Of a stretch of 7,647 nt of DNA, positions 1 through 5,849 are shown piece after piece (within the stretch, counting starts at the first letter, position 1; the number at the start of each line of letters is the position of its first letter). Origin of the DNA: CAXTPV01 sp964249405 (lineage in GTDB: Bacteria > Pseudomonadota > Alphaproteobacteria > Acetobacterales > Acetobacteraceae). The notes beneath the pieces are model-generated. The model worked only from the letters and a program-made list of their open reading frames with translations. It did not search any database and was not told the DNA's origin. The stretch is from the NCBI GenBank assembly GCA_964249405.1, contig CAXUBX010000118.1:1-7647 (forward strand), written 5' to 3'. The position numbers and the translations under genes are program-made.

Positions 1-136
1 CCTCGACCTCCATCGTCGCCTTGTCGGTCTCGATCTCCGCCAGCACGTCGCCGGGCGCCACGTCGTCGCCCTCGTGCTTCAGCCAGCGCGACAGCCGGCC
101 CTCCGTCATCGTCGGCGACAGCGCCGGCATCAGGAC
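1..136. repeat. Direct repeat, copy 1 (lipoyl domain of pdhC)
   Basis: Bases 1-136 match 1425-1560 with 8 differences and no gaps (about 94% identity). Six of the differences fall at 71-98 and the other two at 56 and 59; the first 55 bases are identical, as are the last 38. The repeat runs off the left edge, so its full length is unknown. It encodes the first 45 or so residues of the E2 lipoyl domain. Confidence 0.9.
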
Positions 137-148
137 ATTGCTCGCCAC
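1..148 (-). CDS. pdhC: Dihydrolipoamide acetyltransferase (E2) of pyruvate dehydrogenase, N-terminal part only
   Basis: E2 is the core of the pyruvate dehydrogenase complex: its lipoyl arm takes the acetyl group from E1 and passes it to CoA. Only the first 49 codons are inside the window; the gene continues past the left edge. They encode one lipoyl domain beginning MASNVLMPALSPTMTEGR, with the lipoyl-lysine motif ETDKATMEVE near residues 40-49. I chose the GTG at 148-146 because it lies two bases after the pdhB stop, keeps the whole first strand of the domain, and has AGGA about 10 bases upstream inside pdhB. The next in-frame ATG (130-128) would cut into the VLMPALSPTM motif. The domain is almost a copy of the one at the start of pdhB. 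Another 2-oxoacid dehydrogenase E2 is possible in principle, but the pdhA-pdhB neighbours make pyruvate by far the likeliest substrate. Confidence 0.9.
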   Translation of the reverse strand, partial: MASNVLMPALSPTMTEGRLSRWLKHEGDDVAPGDVLAEIETDKATMEVE

Positions 149-150
149 GC

Positions 151-1572
151 TCAGACGATCCTCTTCACGGCATCCACCACCCATTCGGGCTGCGGCAGCG
201 CCAGCTTCTCGAGGTTCGCGGCATACGGGAGCGGCACGTCGGCCCCCGTGACCCGGACCGGCGGCGCATCCAGCCAGTCGAACGCCTCCTCGATCACCCG
301 CATCGCGATCTCGGCGCCGATCCCGGCATAGGGCCAGCCCTCCTCGACGGTGACCAGCCGCGACGTCTTGCGCACGCTCTCGACCACGGTGGGCACGTCG
401 AGCGGACGCAGCGAACGGAGGTTGATCACCTCCGCCTCGATCCCCTCCCCGGCGAGCGCGGCGGCGGCCCGGAGCGCCACGCCGACCATGATCGAGTAGG
501 CGACGATCGTCACCCGGTCGCCCCGGCGCTCGATCTTCGCCCGGCCGATCGGCACCACGTAGTCGTCCGACACCGGCGCGGCGAAGCTCTGCCCGTAGAG
601 GATCTCGTTCTCGAGCACGATCACCGGGTTCGGGTCGCGGATCGCCGCCCGGAGCAGCCCGGCCGCGTCCGCGGCCGAGAACGGCGCCACCACCTTCAGC
701 CCCGGCACGTGCGCGTACCACGACGCGTAGTCCTGGCTGTGCTGCGCGGCGACGCGCGACGCCGCCCCGTTCGGGCCGCGGAACACGATCGGGCAGCCCA
801 TCTGGCCGCCCGACATGTAGAGCGTCTTGGCTGCGGAATTCACGATCTGGTCGATCGCCTGCATCGCGAAGTTGAAGGTCATGAACTCCACGATCGGGCG
901 CAGCCCGGCGAGTGCGGCGCCCACCGCAAGGCCGGTGAAGCCGTGCTCGGTGATCGGAGTGTCGATCACCCGGCGCGGCCCGAACTCGTCGAGCAGGCCC
1001 TGGCTGACCTTGTACGCCCCCTGATACTGGGCGACCTCCTCGCCCATCAGGAACACGTCGTCGTCGCGTCGCATCTCGGACGCCATCGCGTCGCGGATCG
1101 CGTCCCGCACCGTCATCTCGCGGGTCTCGCCGGCCTCGGGCTCGGGGGTCACCGCGAGCGACGCGGGCGGCGCGAACCGCTCCTGCTGCGCGTCGCGCGC
1201 CCGGTCCGCGTTCTCCTTCACGCCTTCCGCCGCCACCCGCGGCAGCGCGGGCGTCGACCCGCCGGCGGGCTGGCCCCCCGGCGGAGCCGCAGAGGAAGTG
1301 GCCGGCGGCGCCGCGGCCGACGCGCCCGCCGCCTCGCCGTCCAGCACCGCGATCGGCGTGTTCACCGCGACCCCGTCGGTGCCTTCCTCGACCAGGATCC
1401 GGGCGAGCGTGCCCTCGTCGACCGCCTCGACCTCCATCGTCGCCTTGTCGGTCTCGATCTCCGCCAGCACGTCGCCGGGGGCGACGTCGTCGCCGACCTT
1501 CTTCAGCCAGCGCGCCAGCCGCCCCTCCGTCATCGTCGGCGACAGCGCCGGCATCAGGACCTCGGTCGACAT
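151..1572 (-). CDS. pdhB: Pyruvate dehydrogenase E1 component subunit beta with N-terminal lipoyl domain
   Basis: This is the beta subunit of the E1 heterotetramer, which with PdhA decarboxylates pyruvate and acetylates lipoyl groups. The 473-residue protein has three parts. Residues 1-78 are a lipoyl domain with the modified lysine expected at K43 in TDKATMEVE. Residues 80-148 are an Ala/Pro/Gly-rich flexible linker. From about 149 the E1-beta fold begins, with GEEVAQYQGAYKVSQG at 177-192 (the GEE glutamates meet the thiamine diphosphate), TPITEHGFTGLAVGAALAG at 205-223, FMTFNFAMQAIDQIVNSAAK near 230-249 and FRGPNGA at 264-270. A lipoyl domain on E1 beta is a known alphaproteobacterial arrangement; E1 beta subunits lacking it are roughly 330 residues. 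The start ATG lies three bases after the pdhA stop, with GGAGG about 11 bases upstream. The pdhC start follows two bases after its stop, so translation is probably coupled. Confidence 0.97.
   Translation of the reverse strand: MSTEVLMPALSPTMTEGRLARWLKKVGDDVAPGDVLAEIETDKATMEVEAVDEGTLARILVEEGTDGVAVNTPIAVLDGEAAGASAAAPPATSSAAPPGGQPAGGSTPALPRVAAEGVKENADRARDAQQERFAPPASLAVTPEPEAGETREMTVRDAIRDAMASEMRRDDDVFLMGEEVAQYQGAYKVSQGLLDEFGPRRVIDTPITEHGFTGLAVGAALAGLRPIVEFMTFNFAMQAIDQIVNSAAKTLYMSGGQMGCPIVFRGPNGAASRVAAQHSQDYASWYAHVPGLKVVAPFSAADAAGLLRAAIRDPNPVIVLENEILYGQSFAAPVSDDYVVPIGRAKIERRGDRVTIVAYSIMVGVALRAAAALAGEGIEAEVINLRSLRPLDVPTVVESVRKTSRLVTVEEGWPYAGIGAEIAMRVIEEAFDWLDAPPVRVTGADVPLPYAANLEKLALPQPEWVVDAVKRIV
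1425..1560. repeat. Direct repeat, copy 2 (lipoyl domain of pdhB)
   Basis: This is the partner of 1-136, offset by 1424 bases, and encodes residues 5-49 of PdhB. Identity stops abruptly just before the start codon: the two genes differ in the first few codons (MSTEV here, MASNV in pdhC), so only the domain body is shared. Confidence 0.9.
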
Positions 1573-1575
1573 GGC

Positions 1576-2631
1576 TCAGCGCGCCTCCAGGAGGATGTCG
1601 GTCCAGAGCTCGGCGGGGTCGGGCTCCGGGCTGGTCTTGGCGAACTCGACGGCGTCGGTGACGCGGGCCCGGATCGCGCCCTCCTCCGCCTTGAGCTCCG
1701 CCTCGGCGACGCCGAGCTCGACCAGCCGCCGCTTGGCGCTCTCGATCGGGTCGTGCTCGGCCCGCATCCGGTCGACCTCCTCGCGGGTCCGGTACTTCGC
1801 CGGATCGGACATCGAATGCCCGCGGAACCGGTAGGTCGAGGCCTCGATCAGGAACGGCCCCTGGCCGCTCCGGCAATGCTCGATCGCGTCGCGCGCCGCC
1901 TCGTGCACCGCCAGCACGTCCATCCCGTCCACCTTGCGGCCCGGGATCGCCCAGGGCGCGCCGTTCCGCGACAGGTCGGCCGAGGCCGAGGACCGCTCCA
2001 CCGCGGTCCCCATCCCGTAGCGGTTGTTCTCGATCACGAACAGCGCCGGCAGCTTCATCAGCGCCGCCAGGTTGAACGCCTCGAACACCTGGCCCTGGTT
2101 CGAGGCGCCTTCGCCGAAATAGGTGACGCTGACGTGGCGCGCCTCGCGATACCGGTTCGCGAACGCGAGGCCGGCGCCGATCGGCACCTGGGCGCCGACG
2201 ATCCCGTGGCCGCCGAAGAAGTTCTGCTCGCGCGAGAACATGTGCATCGAGCCGCCCTTGCCGCGCGAGTAGCCCGTGGCCCGGCCGGTCAGCTCCGCCA
2301 TCACGCCGCGCGGGTCCATCCCGGTCGCCAGCATGTGGCCGTGGTCGCGATACGACGTCACCACCTGGTCGCCCGGCGAGAGCGCCATCTGCACGCCCAC
2401 CACCACCGCCTCCTGGCCGATGTAGAGGTGGCAGAACCCGCCGATCAGCCCCATGCCGTAGAGCACGCCGGCCTGCTCCTCGAAGCGGCGGATCAGCAGC
2501 ATGTCGGCCCACGCCCGGCGGAGACGCTCGCGGCCGAGCTGGCCGGAGCCTTCGACCTTGATCGCCGAGCCCGCCTTCGCCGCGGCGGGCTTGCCGCCGC
2601 CCGCGATCTTTCCACCACCGCCGTCCGCCAT
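1576..2631 (-). CDS. pdhA: Pyruvate dehydrogenase E1 component subunit alpha
   Basis: PdhA pairs with PdhB to form E1, the thiamine-diphosphate enzyme that decarboxylates pyruvate in the cytoplasmic PDH complex. The 351-residue protein begins with a Gly/Lys/Ala-rich tail (1-30), then the E1-alpha domain: RRFEEQAGVLYGMGLIGGF at 48-66, IGQEAV at 71-76, YRDHGH at 94-99, GGSMHMF at 126-132, the cofactor motif GEGASNQGQVFEAFN at 173-187 ending in ENN at 201-203, and the loop YRFRGHSMSDPAKYR at 267-281. The cofactor motif normally reads GDG; here codon 174 is GAA (Glu). The ATG at 2631 is chosen because GAGGAG lies 7 bases upstream, overlapping the moaC stop as TGAGGAG; a longer in-frame start at 2733 lies inside moaC and adds only low-complexity Arg-rich sequence. 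The gene sits 11 bases after moaC and 3 bases before pdhB. Confidence 0.96.
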   Translation of the reverse strand: MADGGGGKIAGGGKPAAAKAGSAIKVEGSGQLGRERLRRAWADMLLIRRFEEQAGVLYGMGLIGGFCHLYIGQEAVVVGVQMALSPGDQVVTSYRDHGHMLATGMDPRGVMAELTGRATGYSRGKGGSMHMFSREQNFFGGHGIVGAQVPIGAGLAFANRYREARHVSVTYFGEGASNQGQVFEAFNLAALMKLPALFVIENNRYGMGTAVERSSASADLSRNGAPWAIPGRKVDGMDVLAVHEAARDAIEHCRSGQGPFLIEASTYRFRGHSMSDPAKYRTREEVDRMRAEHDPIESAKRRLVELGVAEAELKAEEGAIRARVTDAVEFAKTSPEPDPAELWTDILLEAR

Positions 2632-2633
2632 CG

Positions 2634-2645
2634 CACCGCTCCTCA
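2634..2645 (-). promoter_or_regulatory. pdhA ribosome binding site overlapping the moaC stop codon
   Basis: Read on the minus strand, the moaC stop and a strong Shine-Dalgarno sequence share bases as TGAGGAG, followed by CGGTGCG and the ATG of pdhA. The 7-base spacing is near ideal. This decides the pdhA start at 2631 over the longer in-frame option. It also suggests that ribosomes finishing moaC can re-initiate on pdhA, so pdhA need not have its own promoter here. Confidence 0.8.
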
Positions 2646-3125
2646 CGCTTGCGCGAACGCGCCCGAACGCCCGCCCGACTTCTCGACCACGCGAAGCCCG
2701 TCCACGCGCATGGCGCGGTCCACCGCCTTGCACATGTCGTAGATGGTGAGCGCCGCGACGGACGCCGCCGTCAGCGCCTCCATCTCGACCCCGGTCCTGC
2801 CCCAGGTGGTGACGGTGGCGCGGATCGCGACCGCGGCGACGCCGTCCGTCTCGTCCGGCTCCAGCTCCACCGAGACCGATCCGATCGGCAACGGGTGGCA
2901 GAGCGGAACGAGGTCGGCGGTCCGCTTCGCCGCCATGATGCCCGCGAGACGCGCCGTTGTCAGCACGTCGCCCTTCGGCGCCTCGCCGGCGGTGACGAGG
3001 CGGAGCGTCGCCGGGTCCATCACGATCCGGCAGGCCGCGGTCGCCCGCCGCGCGGTCTCCGGCTTGTCCCCGACCTCGACCATGTGGACCCGCCCCGCGG
3101 CGTCGAGATGGGTGAGCCCGCTCAT
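2643..3125 (-). CDS. moaC: Cyclic pyranopterin monophosphate synthase (molybdenum cofactor biosynthesis protein C)
   Basis: MoaC works with the radical-SAM enzyme MoaA in the first step of molybdenum cofactor synthesis, converting the MoaA product made from GTP into cyclic pyranopterin monophosphate. The 160-residue length matches the family (E. coli about 161). Visible signatures are the MoaC opening LTHLDAAGRVHMVEVGDKP (4-22), AAKRTADLVPLCHPLP (65-80) with H77, GVEMEALTA (112-120), and TIYDMCKAVDR (127-137) carrying the active-site Asp130 and Lys133. The start ATG at 3125 overlaps the trpC stop as ATGA, which favours it over a longer in-frame start near 3569 that would run through most of trpC. 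moaC after trpC is a recurring alphaproteobacterial arrangement; there it is commonly followed by moeA, but here it is followed by pdhA. Confidence 0.97.
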   Translation of the reverse strand: MSGLTHLDAAGRVHMVEVGDKPETARRATAACRIVMDPATLRLVTAGEAPKGDVLTTARLAGIMAAKRTADLVPLCHPLPIGSVSVELEPDETDGVAAVAIRATVTTWGRTGVEMEALTAASVAALTIYDMCKAVDRAMRVDGLRVVEKSGGRSGAFAQA

Positions 3126-3952
3126 GCCGACCCCCGCCCGGCGGCCGCCGGCGGCGGCGGCGCGCCGATCAGCGCCCGCGTCGCCGCCCCGACATCGGGC
3201 TCGCGGAGCAGGCATTCGCCGACCAGGAAGCAGCTCACGCCGTGGTCGGTCAGCATCCGGATGTCGTCCGGCGTCCGGATCCCGCTCTCGCCCACCACCA
3301 CCCGGTCGGGCGGCACCAGCGGCGCCAGCTGCCGGCAGACCGCGAGATCGGTCGCCAGCGTCCGGAGGTCGCGGTTGTTGATGCCGATCAGCGCGGTGTC
3401 GAGCCCGAGCGCGCGCTCCAGCTCGTGCTCGTCGTGCACCTCGACCAGCACGTCGAGATCGAGCGAGTGGGCGAGCCGCGCCAGGTCCATCGCCGCCTCG
3501 CTCTCGAGCGCCGCCATGATCAGCAGGATGCAGTCCGCCCCGATCGCCCGGCTCTCGTAGACCTGCCACGGATCGAGGATGAAGTCCTTGCGCAGCACCG
3601 GCAGCGACGACGCCGCGCGCGCCGCCTCGAGGTCGGCGGCCTTGCCGTGGAAGTGCGGCTCCTCGGTCAGCACCGACAGGCAGGTCGCCCCCGCCTCCTC
3701 GTAGGCCGCCGCGAGTGCTGCGGGCGAGAACGCCCGCCGGATCACCCCGGCCGACGGCGAGGCGCGCTTGAGCTCGGCGATCAGGCCGGGGATGCCGGCC
3801 CCGGTCGCCCGCTTCAGCGCGCCCGCGAAGCCGCGCGTCGGGCCCGCTTCCCGGATCCGCGTCCGCAGCACCTCGGCCGGCAGCTGCAGCCGCCGCCGCG
3901 CCACCGCGGTCCGGGTTTCGGCGCAGATGCGCTCGAGAACGTCTGCCATCAT
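3122..3952 (-). CDS. trpC: Indole-3-glycerol-phosphate synthase
   Basis: TrpC closes the indole ring, converting 1-(2-carboxyphenylamino)-1-deoxyribulose 5-phosphate to indole-3-glycerol phosphate with loss of CO2 and water. It is a single-domain beta/alpha barrel of 276 residues with no TrpF fused. Catalytic and binding segments are in the expected order: IAELKRASPSAGVI at 58-71 (E60, K62), LRKDFILDPWQV at 120-131 (K122), VEVHDEHEL at 170-178 (E171), GINNRDLRTL at 190-199 (N192), and VVVGESGIRTPDDI at 218-231 (S223). The C-terminus has a short Pro/Ala/Gly tail. Two adjacent ATGs (3952 and 3949) both follow AGGGGAGG very closely; the second gives the more typical MADVLERI start and slightly better spacing, so the true protein may be one residue shorter. 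Both overlap the trpD stop, and the gene overlaps moaC by 4 bases. Confidence 0.97.
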   Translation of the reverse strand: MMADVLERICAETRTAVARRRLQLPAEVLRTRIREAGPTRGFAGALKRATGAGIPGLIAELKRASPSAGVIRRAFSPAALAAAYEEAGATCLSVLTEEPHFHGKAADLEAARAASSLPVLRKDFILDPWQVYESRAIGADCILLIMAALESEAAMDLARLAHSLDLDVLVEVHDEHELERALGLDTALIGINNRDLRTLATDLAVCRQLAPLVPPDRVVVGESGIRTPDDIRMLTDHGVSCFLVGECLLREPDVGAATRALIGAPPPPAAAGRGSA

Positions 3953-5061
3953 CCTCCCCTCAGGACGGGAGGCCCGCGATCGGGGCCCCCTTCGGCCGGG
4001 ATCTCGCCCCGGAGCGCCCGCAGCAGCGCCAGCGCCGTGCCGCCGTCGATCGCCGCGGCGGCCCGGCCGGCGCCGTCGCGGAGATCGGACGCGAGGCCGG
4101 CCACCACCAGGGCGGCCGCCGCGTTGAGCAGCACCGTGTCGCGATAGGGTCCCGCCTCGCCCTCCAGCAGAGCGAGGAGCGCCGCGGCGTTGCGCTCCGG
4201 CTCGCCGCCCCGGATCGAGGCCGGGCAGCGGGCGAGCCCCGCCTCCTCCGGCAGCACGGTCCCGAGCCGGACCTCGCCGCGGTCCAGCACCGCGACCGCG
4301 GTCGGTCCCGCGAGCGTCATCTCGTCGAGCCCGTCGCCGTGCACGACCCAGGCCCGCTCGGCGCCGAGTGCCGCCAGCGCGTCGGCGACCGGCACCAGCC
4401 AGCGCCGGTCGAACACGCCGAGCAGCTGGCGCCGGACCCCGGCCGGGTTGCAGAGCGGCCCGGCGAGGTTGAGCAGCGTCCGGATCCCGAGCGCCCGGCG
4501 CGCCGCGGTGGCGTGGCGGAGCGCCGCGTGGTGCCGCGGCGCATGGAGGAACGCGATCCCCCGCGACGCCAGCAGCGCGCGCTGCCGTCCGGGCTCGGGG
4601 TCGGGGTCGATGCCGAGCGCGCGGAGGACGTCCGAGCCCCCCGAGCGGGAGGACAGCGCCGCGTTGCCGTGCTTGGCGACCGGCGCCCCCGCGGCGCGCG
4701 CCACGAAGGCGACCGCGGTCGAGACGTTCAGCGTCCCGGCGCCGTCGCCGCCGGTGCCGCAGACGTCGATCGCGCCCGCCGGCGCCTCCACCGTGTCCAT
4801 CCTGGCCCGGATCGCGCGCACCGCGCCGGCGAGCTCGGCCGCCGTCTCGCCGCGGATCCGGAGCCCCATCAGCAGCGCCGCGATCGCGCCGTCCGAGCCG
4901 CGCCCGTCGATCACGTCGCCGAACGCGCGGAAGGCGAGATCCTCGCCGATCGGCCCGTCCGCGCTCCCCTCGACGCCCTCGGCGAGGATCCGGATCGCGT
5001 CCCGCAGCGCATGCCCGGACCCGGACCCGACCGGCGCGGGCGGGGCGGCCTGGTCAGGCAG
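3949..5061 (-). CDS. trpD: Anthranilate phosphoribosyltransferase, probable CTG start
   Basis: TrpD transfers phosphoribose from PRPP to anthranilate, the second committed step of tryptophan synthesis. Numbering from the CTG (370 residues): the N-terminal helical domain includes LRDAIRILAEGVEG (19-32), LAFRAFGDVIDGRGSDG and LLMGLRIRGET; the PRPP site is DVCGTGGDG (99-107) with NVST (112-115), KHGN (130-133) and SSRSGGSDVL (137-146); then GPLCNPA and VHGDGLDEMT (240-249). No ATG, GTG or TTG occurs in frame before the GTG at 4914, which gives 321 residues, removes much of the N-terminal domain and has no ribosome binding site. The CTG at 5061-5059 has GAGGGG 9 bases upstream and overlaps the end of trpG by 8 bases, so I prefer it. 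Alternatives are a CTG at 5007, a ribosomal frameshift making a TrpG-TrpD fusion, or a sequence error. The function is certain; the start is not. Confidence 0.9.
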   Translation of the reverse strand: MPDQAAPPAPVGSGSGHALRDAIRILAEGVEGSADGPIGEDLAFRAFGDVIDGRGSDGAIAALLMGLRIRGETAAELAGAVRAIRARMDTVEAPAGAIDVCGTGGDGAGTLNVSTAVAFVARAAGAPVAKHGNAALSSRSGGSDVLRALGIDPDPEPGRQRALLASRGIAFLHAPRHHAALRHATAARRALGIRTLLNLAGPLCNPAGVRRQLLGVFDRRWLVPVADALAALGAERAWVVHGDGLDEMTLAGPTAVAVLDRGEVRLGTVLPEEAGLARCPASIRGGEPERNAAALLALLEGEAGPYRDTVLLNAAAALVVAGLASDLRDGAGRAAAAIDGGTALALLRALRGEIPAEGGPDRGPPVLRGG

Positions 5062-5674
5062 CGTCCGGAACCCCTCGCGGCCGCCGGGCCGACGCGATCC
5101 GGAGGAAATTGGCGACGATCGCGCCGCCCGACGGCGACGCGATGCTCTCGGGATGGAACTGCACCCCGAACACCGGGTGCGCGACGTGCCGCAGTGCCAT
5201 GATCACGCCGTCCGCGGTCCAGGCGGTCGCCCGGAGCGACGGCGGCAGCGTCTCGGGCCGGACGTGCAGGCTGTGGTAGCGCGTCGCCTCGAACGGCGAC
5301 GGCAGCCCGGCGAACAGCCCCCGCCCCTCGTCCTCCGCGTCTCCGTGATGCACCTGGTCCACCTTCCCGTGCATCGGCCGCGGCGCCCGCACCACCTCGC
5401 CCCCGAACGCCTCGGCGATCGCCTGGTGGCCGAGGCAGACGCCGAGCAGCGGCACCCCCGCCGCCGCGGCGGCGCCGACCAGCGCCACCGAGATCCCGGC
5501 CTCGCGCGGCGTGCAGGGGCCGGGCGAGATCACGATCGCGTCGGGCCGGCTCGCGATCGCCTCCTCGACCGAGATCGCGTCGTTCCGCCGCACCACCGAT
5601 CGCGCGCCGAGCCCGCCGAGCAGGTGCACGAGATTGAAGGTGAAGCTGTCGTAGTTGTCGATCAGCAGGATCAT
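5054..5674 (-). CDS. trpG: Anthranilate synthase component II, glutamine amidotransferase
   Basis: TrpG hydrolyses glutamine and passes ammonia to TrpE for making anthranilate from chorismate. The 206-residue protein is a class I glutamine amidotransferase: it opens with ILLIDNYDSFTFNLVHLLG, has the oxyanion segment ISPGPCTPREAG (49-60), the nucleophile Cys80 in GVCLGHQAI (78-86), and the catalytic pair His174 and Glu176 in FGVQFHPESIAS. RYHSLHV (132-138) is also typical. Such subunits can serve aminodeoxychorismate synthase (PabA role) as well; the trpDC neighbours favour tryptophan. No trpE lies beside it in this window, and trpG is the first gene of the leftward set. No Shine-Dalgarno is visible within 15 bases of the ATG; ACGAGGCG is about 19 bases away. 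Its last 8 bases overlap trpD if trpD starts at CTG. Confidence 0.96.
   Translation of the reverse strand: MILLIDNYDSFTFNLVHLLGGLGARSVVRRNDAISVEEAIASRPDAIVISPGPCTPREAGISVALVGAAAAAGVPLLGVCLGHQAIAEAFGGEVVRAPRPMHGKVDQVHHGDAEDEGRGLFAGLPSPFEATRYHSLHVRPETLPPSLRATAWTADGVIMALRHVAHPVFGVQFHPESIASPSGGAIVANFLRIASARRPRGVPDAA
5071..5076 (-). promoter_or_regulatory. Ribosome binding site supporting a CTG start of trpD
   Basis: On the minus strand GAGGGG lies within the trpG end, followed by nine bases (TTCCGGACG) and then CTG in the trpD frame. It is the only good ribosome binding site ahead of the conserved TrpD N-terminus. It is the main sequence evidence for initiation at 5061 rather than at the GTG at 4914. 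Confidence 0.5.
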
Positions 5675-5682
5675 CGCGGCGG

Positions 5683-5711
5683 ACCATGGAGACGCCTCGT
5701 GCGGCGGTCAA
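5683..5711 (-). promoter_or_regulatory. Candidate trpG promoter
   Basis: Reading leftward, TTGACC (5711-5706) matches the sigma70 -35 consensus at five of six positions. Seventeen bases later comes CATGGT (5688-5683), a poor -10 box with three of six matches. Transcription would then start near 5676, only a few bases before the trpG ATG at 5674, giving a nearly leaderless message. That would fit the missing Shine-Dalgarno. The weak -10 means this is only a candidate; a promoter further upstream, even inside hpnN, is possible. Confidence 0.28.
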
Positions 5712-5722
5712 TGCGCGGGCAG

Positions 5723-5750
5723 GCCCGGAAACCGGGCGGCGGGACGCCGC
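5723..5750. repeat. Two adjacent GC-rich inverted repeats (hairpins)
   Basis: The first is a perfect 6-bp stem, GCCCGG and CCGGGC, around an AAA loop (5723-5737). The second is a perfect 5-bp stem, GCGGC and GCCGC, around GGGAC (5736-5750). They share two bases at 5736-5737, so full formation of both at once would compete slightly. They lie about 50 bases upstream of trpG and 100 bases upstream of hpnN. They could be a leader structure or an operator, or simply chance in very GC-rich DNA. Confidence 0.45.
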
Positions 5751-5787
5751 ACGGAGCGATGCGGGGCCGCGGGTCACGCTTCGGGAT

Positions 5788-5816
5788 TTGCCGCGCGTGA
5801 TCAAACGGCCGATGAA
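5788..5816 (+). promoter_or_regulatory. Weak candidate hpnN promoter
   Basis: TTGCCG (5788-5793) and GATGAA (5811-5816) are 17 bases apart, with four and three matches to the sigma70 -35 and -10 boxes. A start near 5823 would give a leader of about 27 bases before the hpnN ATG. It coincides with the most AT-rich part of the gap, but the match is poor and it is listed only as the best option seen in this orientation. Confidence 0.18.
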
Positions 5817-5849
5817 CCGCCCGCACGACACTGTTGGAACTCGCCCGGG

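Larger units (their letters stand above)
5675..5849. other. Divergent intergenic region between trpG and hpnN
   Basis: This 175-base stretch is the only non-coding gap in the window and must carry control signals for trpG leftward, hpnN rightward, or both. It is less GC-rich than its surroundings, chiefly at 5780-5840. It holds two adjacent hairpins (5723-5750) and weak sigma70-like boxes in both directions. I looked on the minus strand for a short leader peptide with tandem Trp codons, as expected for attenuation, and saw none. No T-run follows the hairpins, so neither looks like an intrinsic terminator. Confidence 0.7.

Noticed and set aside
2632..2733. A 34-residue N-terminal extension of PdhA starting at 2733
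   Set aside because: It would overlap moaC by 91 bases, is Arg/Gly-rich and unlike the family, whereas the ATG at 2631 has a strong ribosome binding site.
709..2742. A 677-codon open frame on the plus strand
   Set aside because: It is antisense to pdhB and pdhA and encodes a His/Arg/Ala-rich product without domains. It is a by-product of the codon bias of the real genes.
3126..3569. A longer MoaC starting near 3569
   Set aside because: It would read through most of trpC in another frame with an Arg/Ala-rich sequence; the ATG at 3125 gives the normal MoaC length and start.
3949..4914. TrpD starting at the GTG at 4914
   Set aside because: Conserved N-terminal TrpD sequence continues upstream in frame and no ribosome binding site precedes this GTG. 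It stays possible only if the protein is truly truncated.
5723..5750. An intrinsic terminator between hpnN and trpG
   Set aside because: The genes diverge, the stems are short and there is no T-run on either strand after the hairpins.
4190..5800. A 536-codon open frame on the plus strand
   Set aside because: It is antisense to trpD and trpG, crosses the intergenic gap and has low-complexity Ser/Arg/Ala composition; both real genes carry full family motifs.
5675..5849. A Trp leader peptide for attenuation
   Set aside because: I saw no short frame with adjacent TGG codons and a start codon on the minus strand of the gap.
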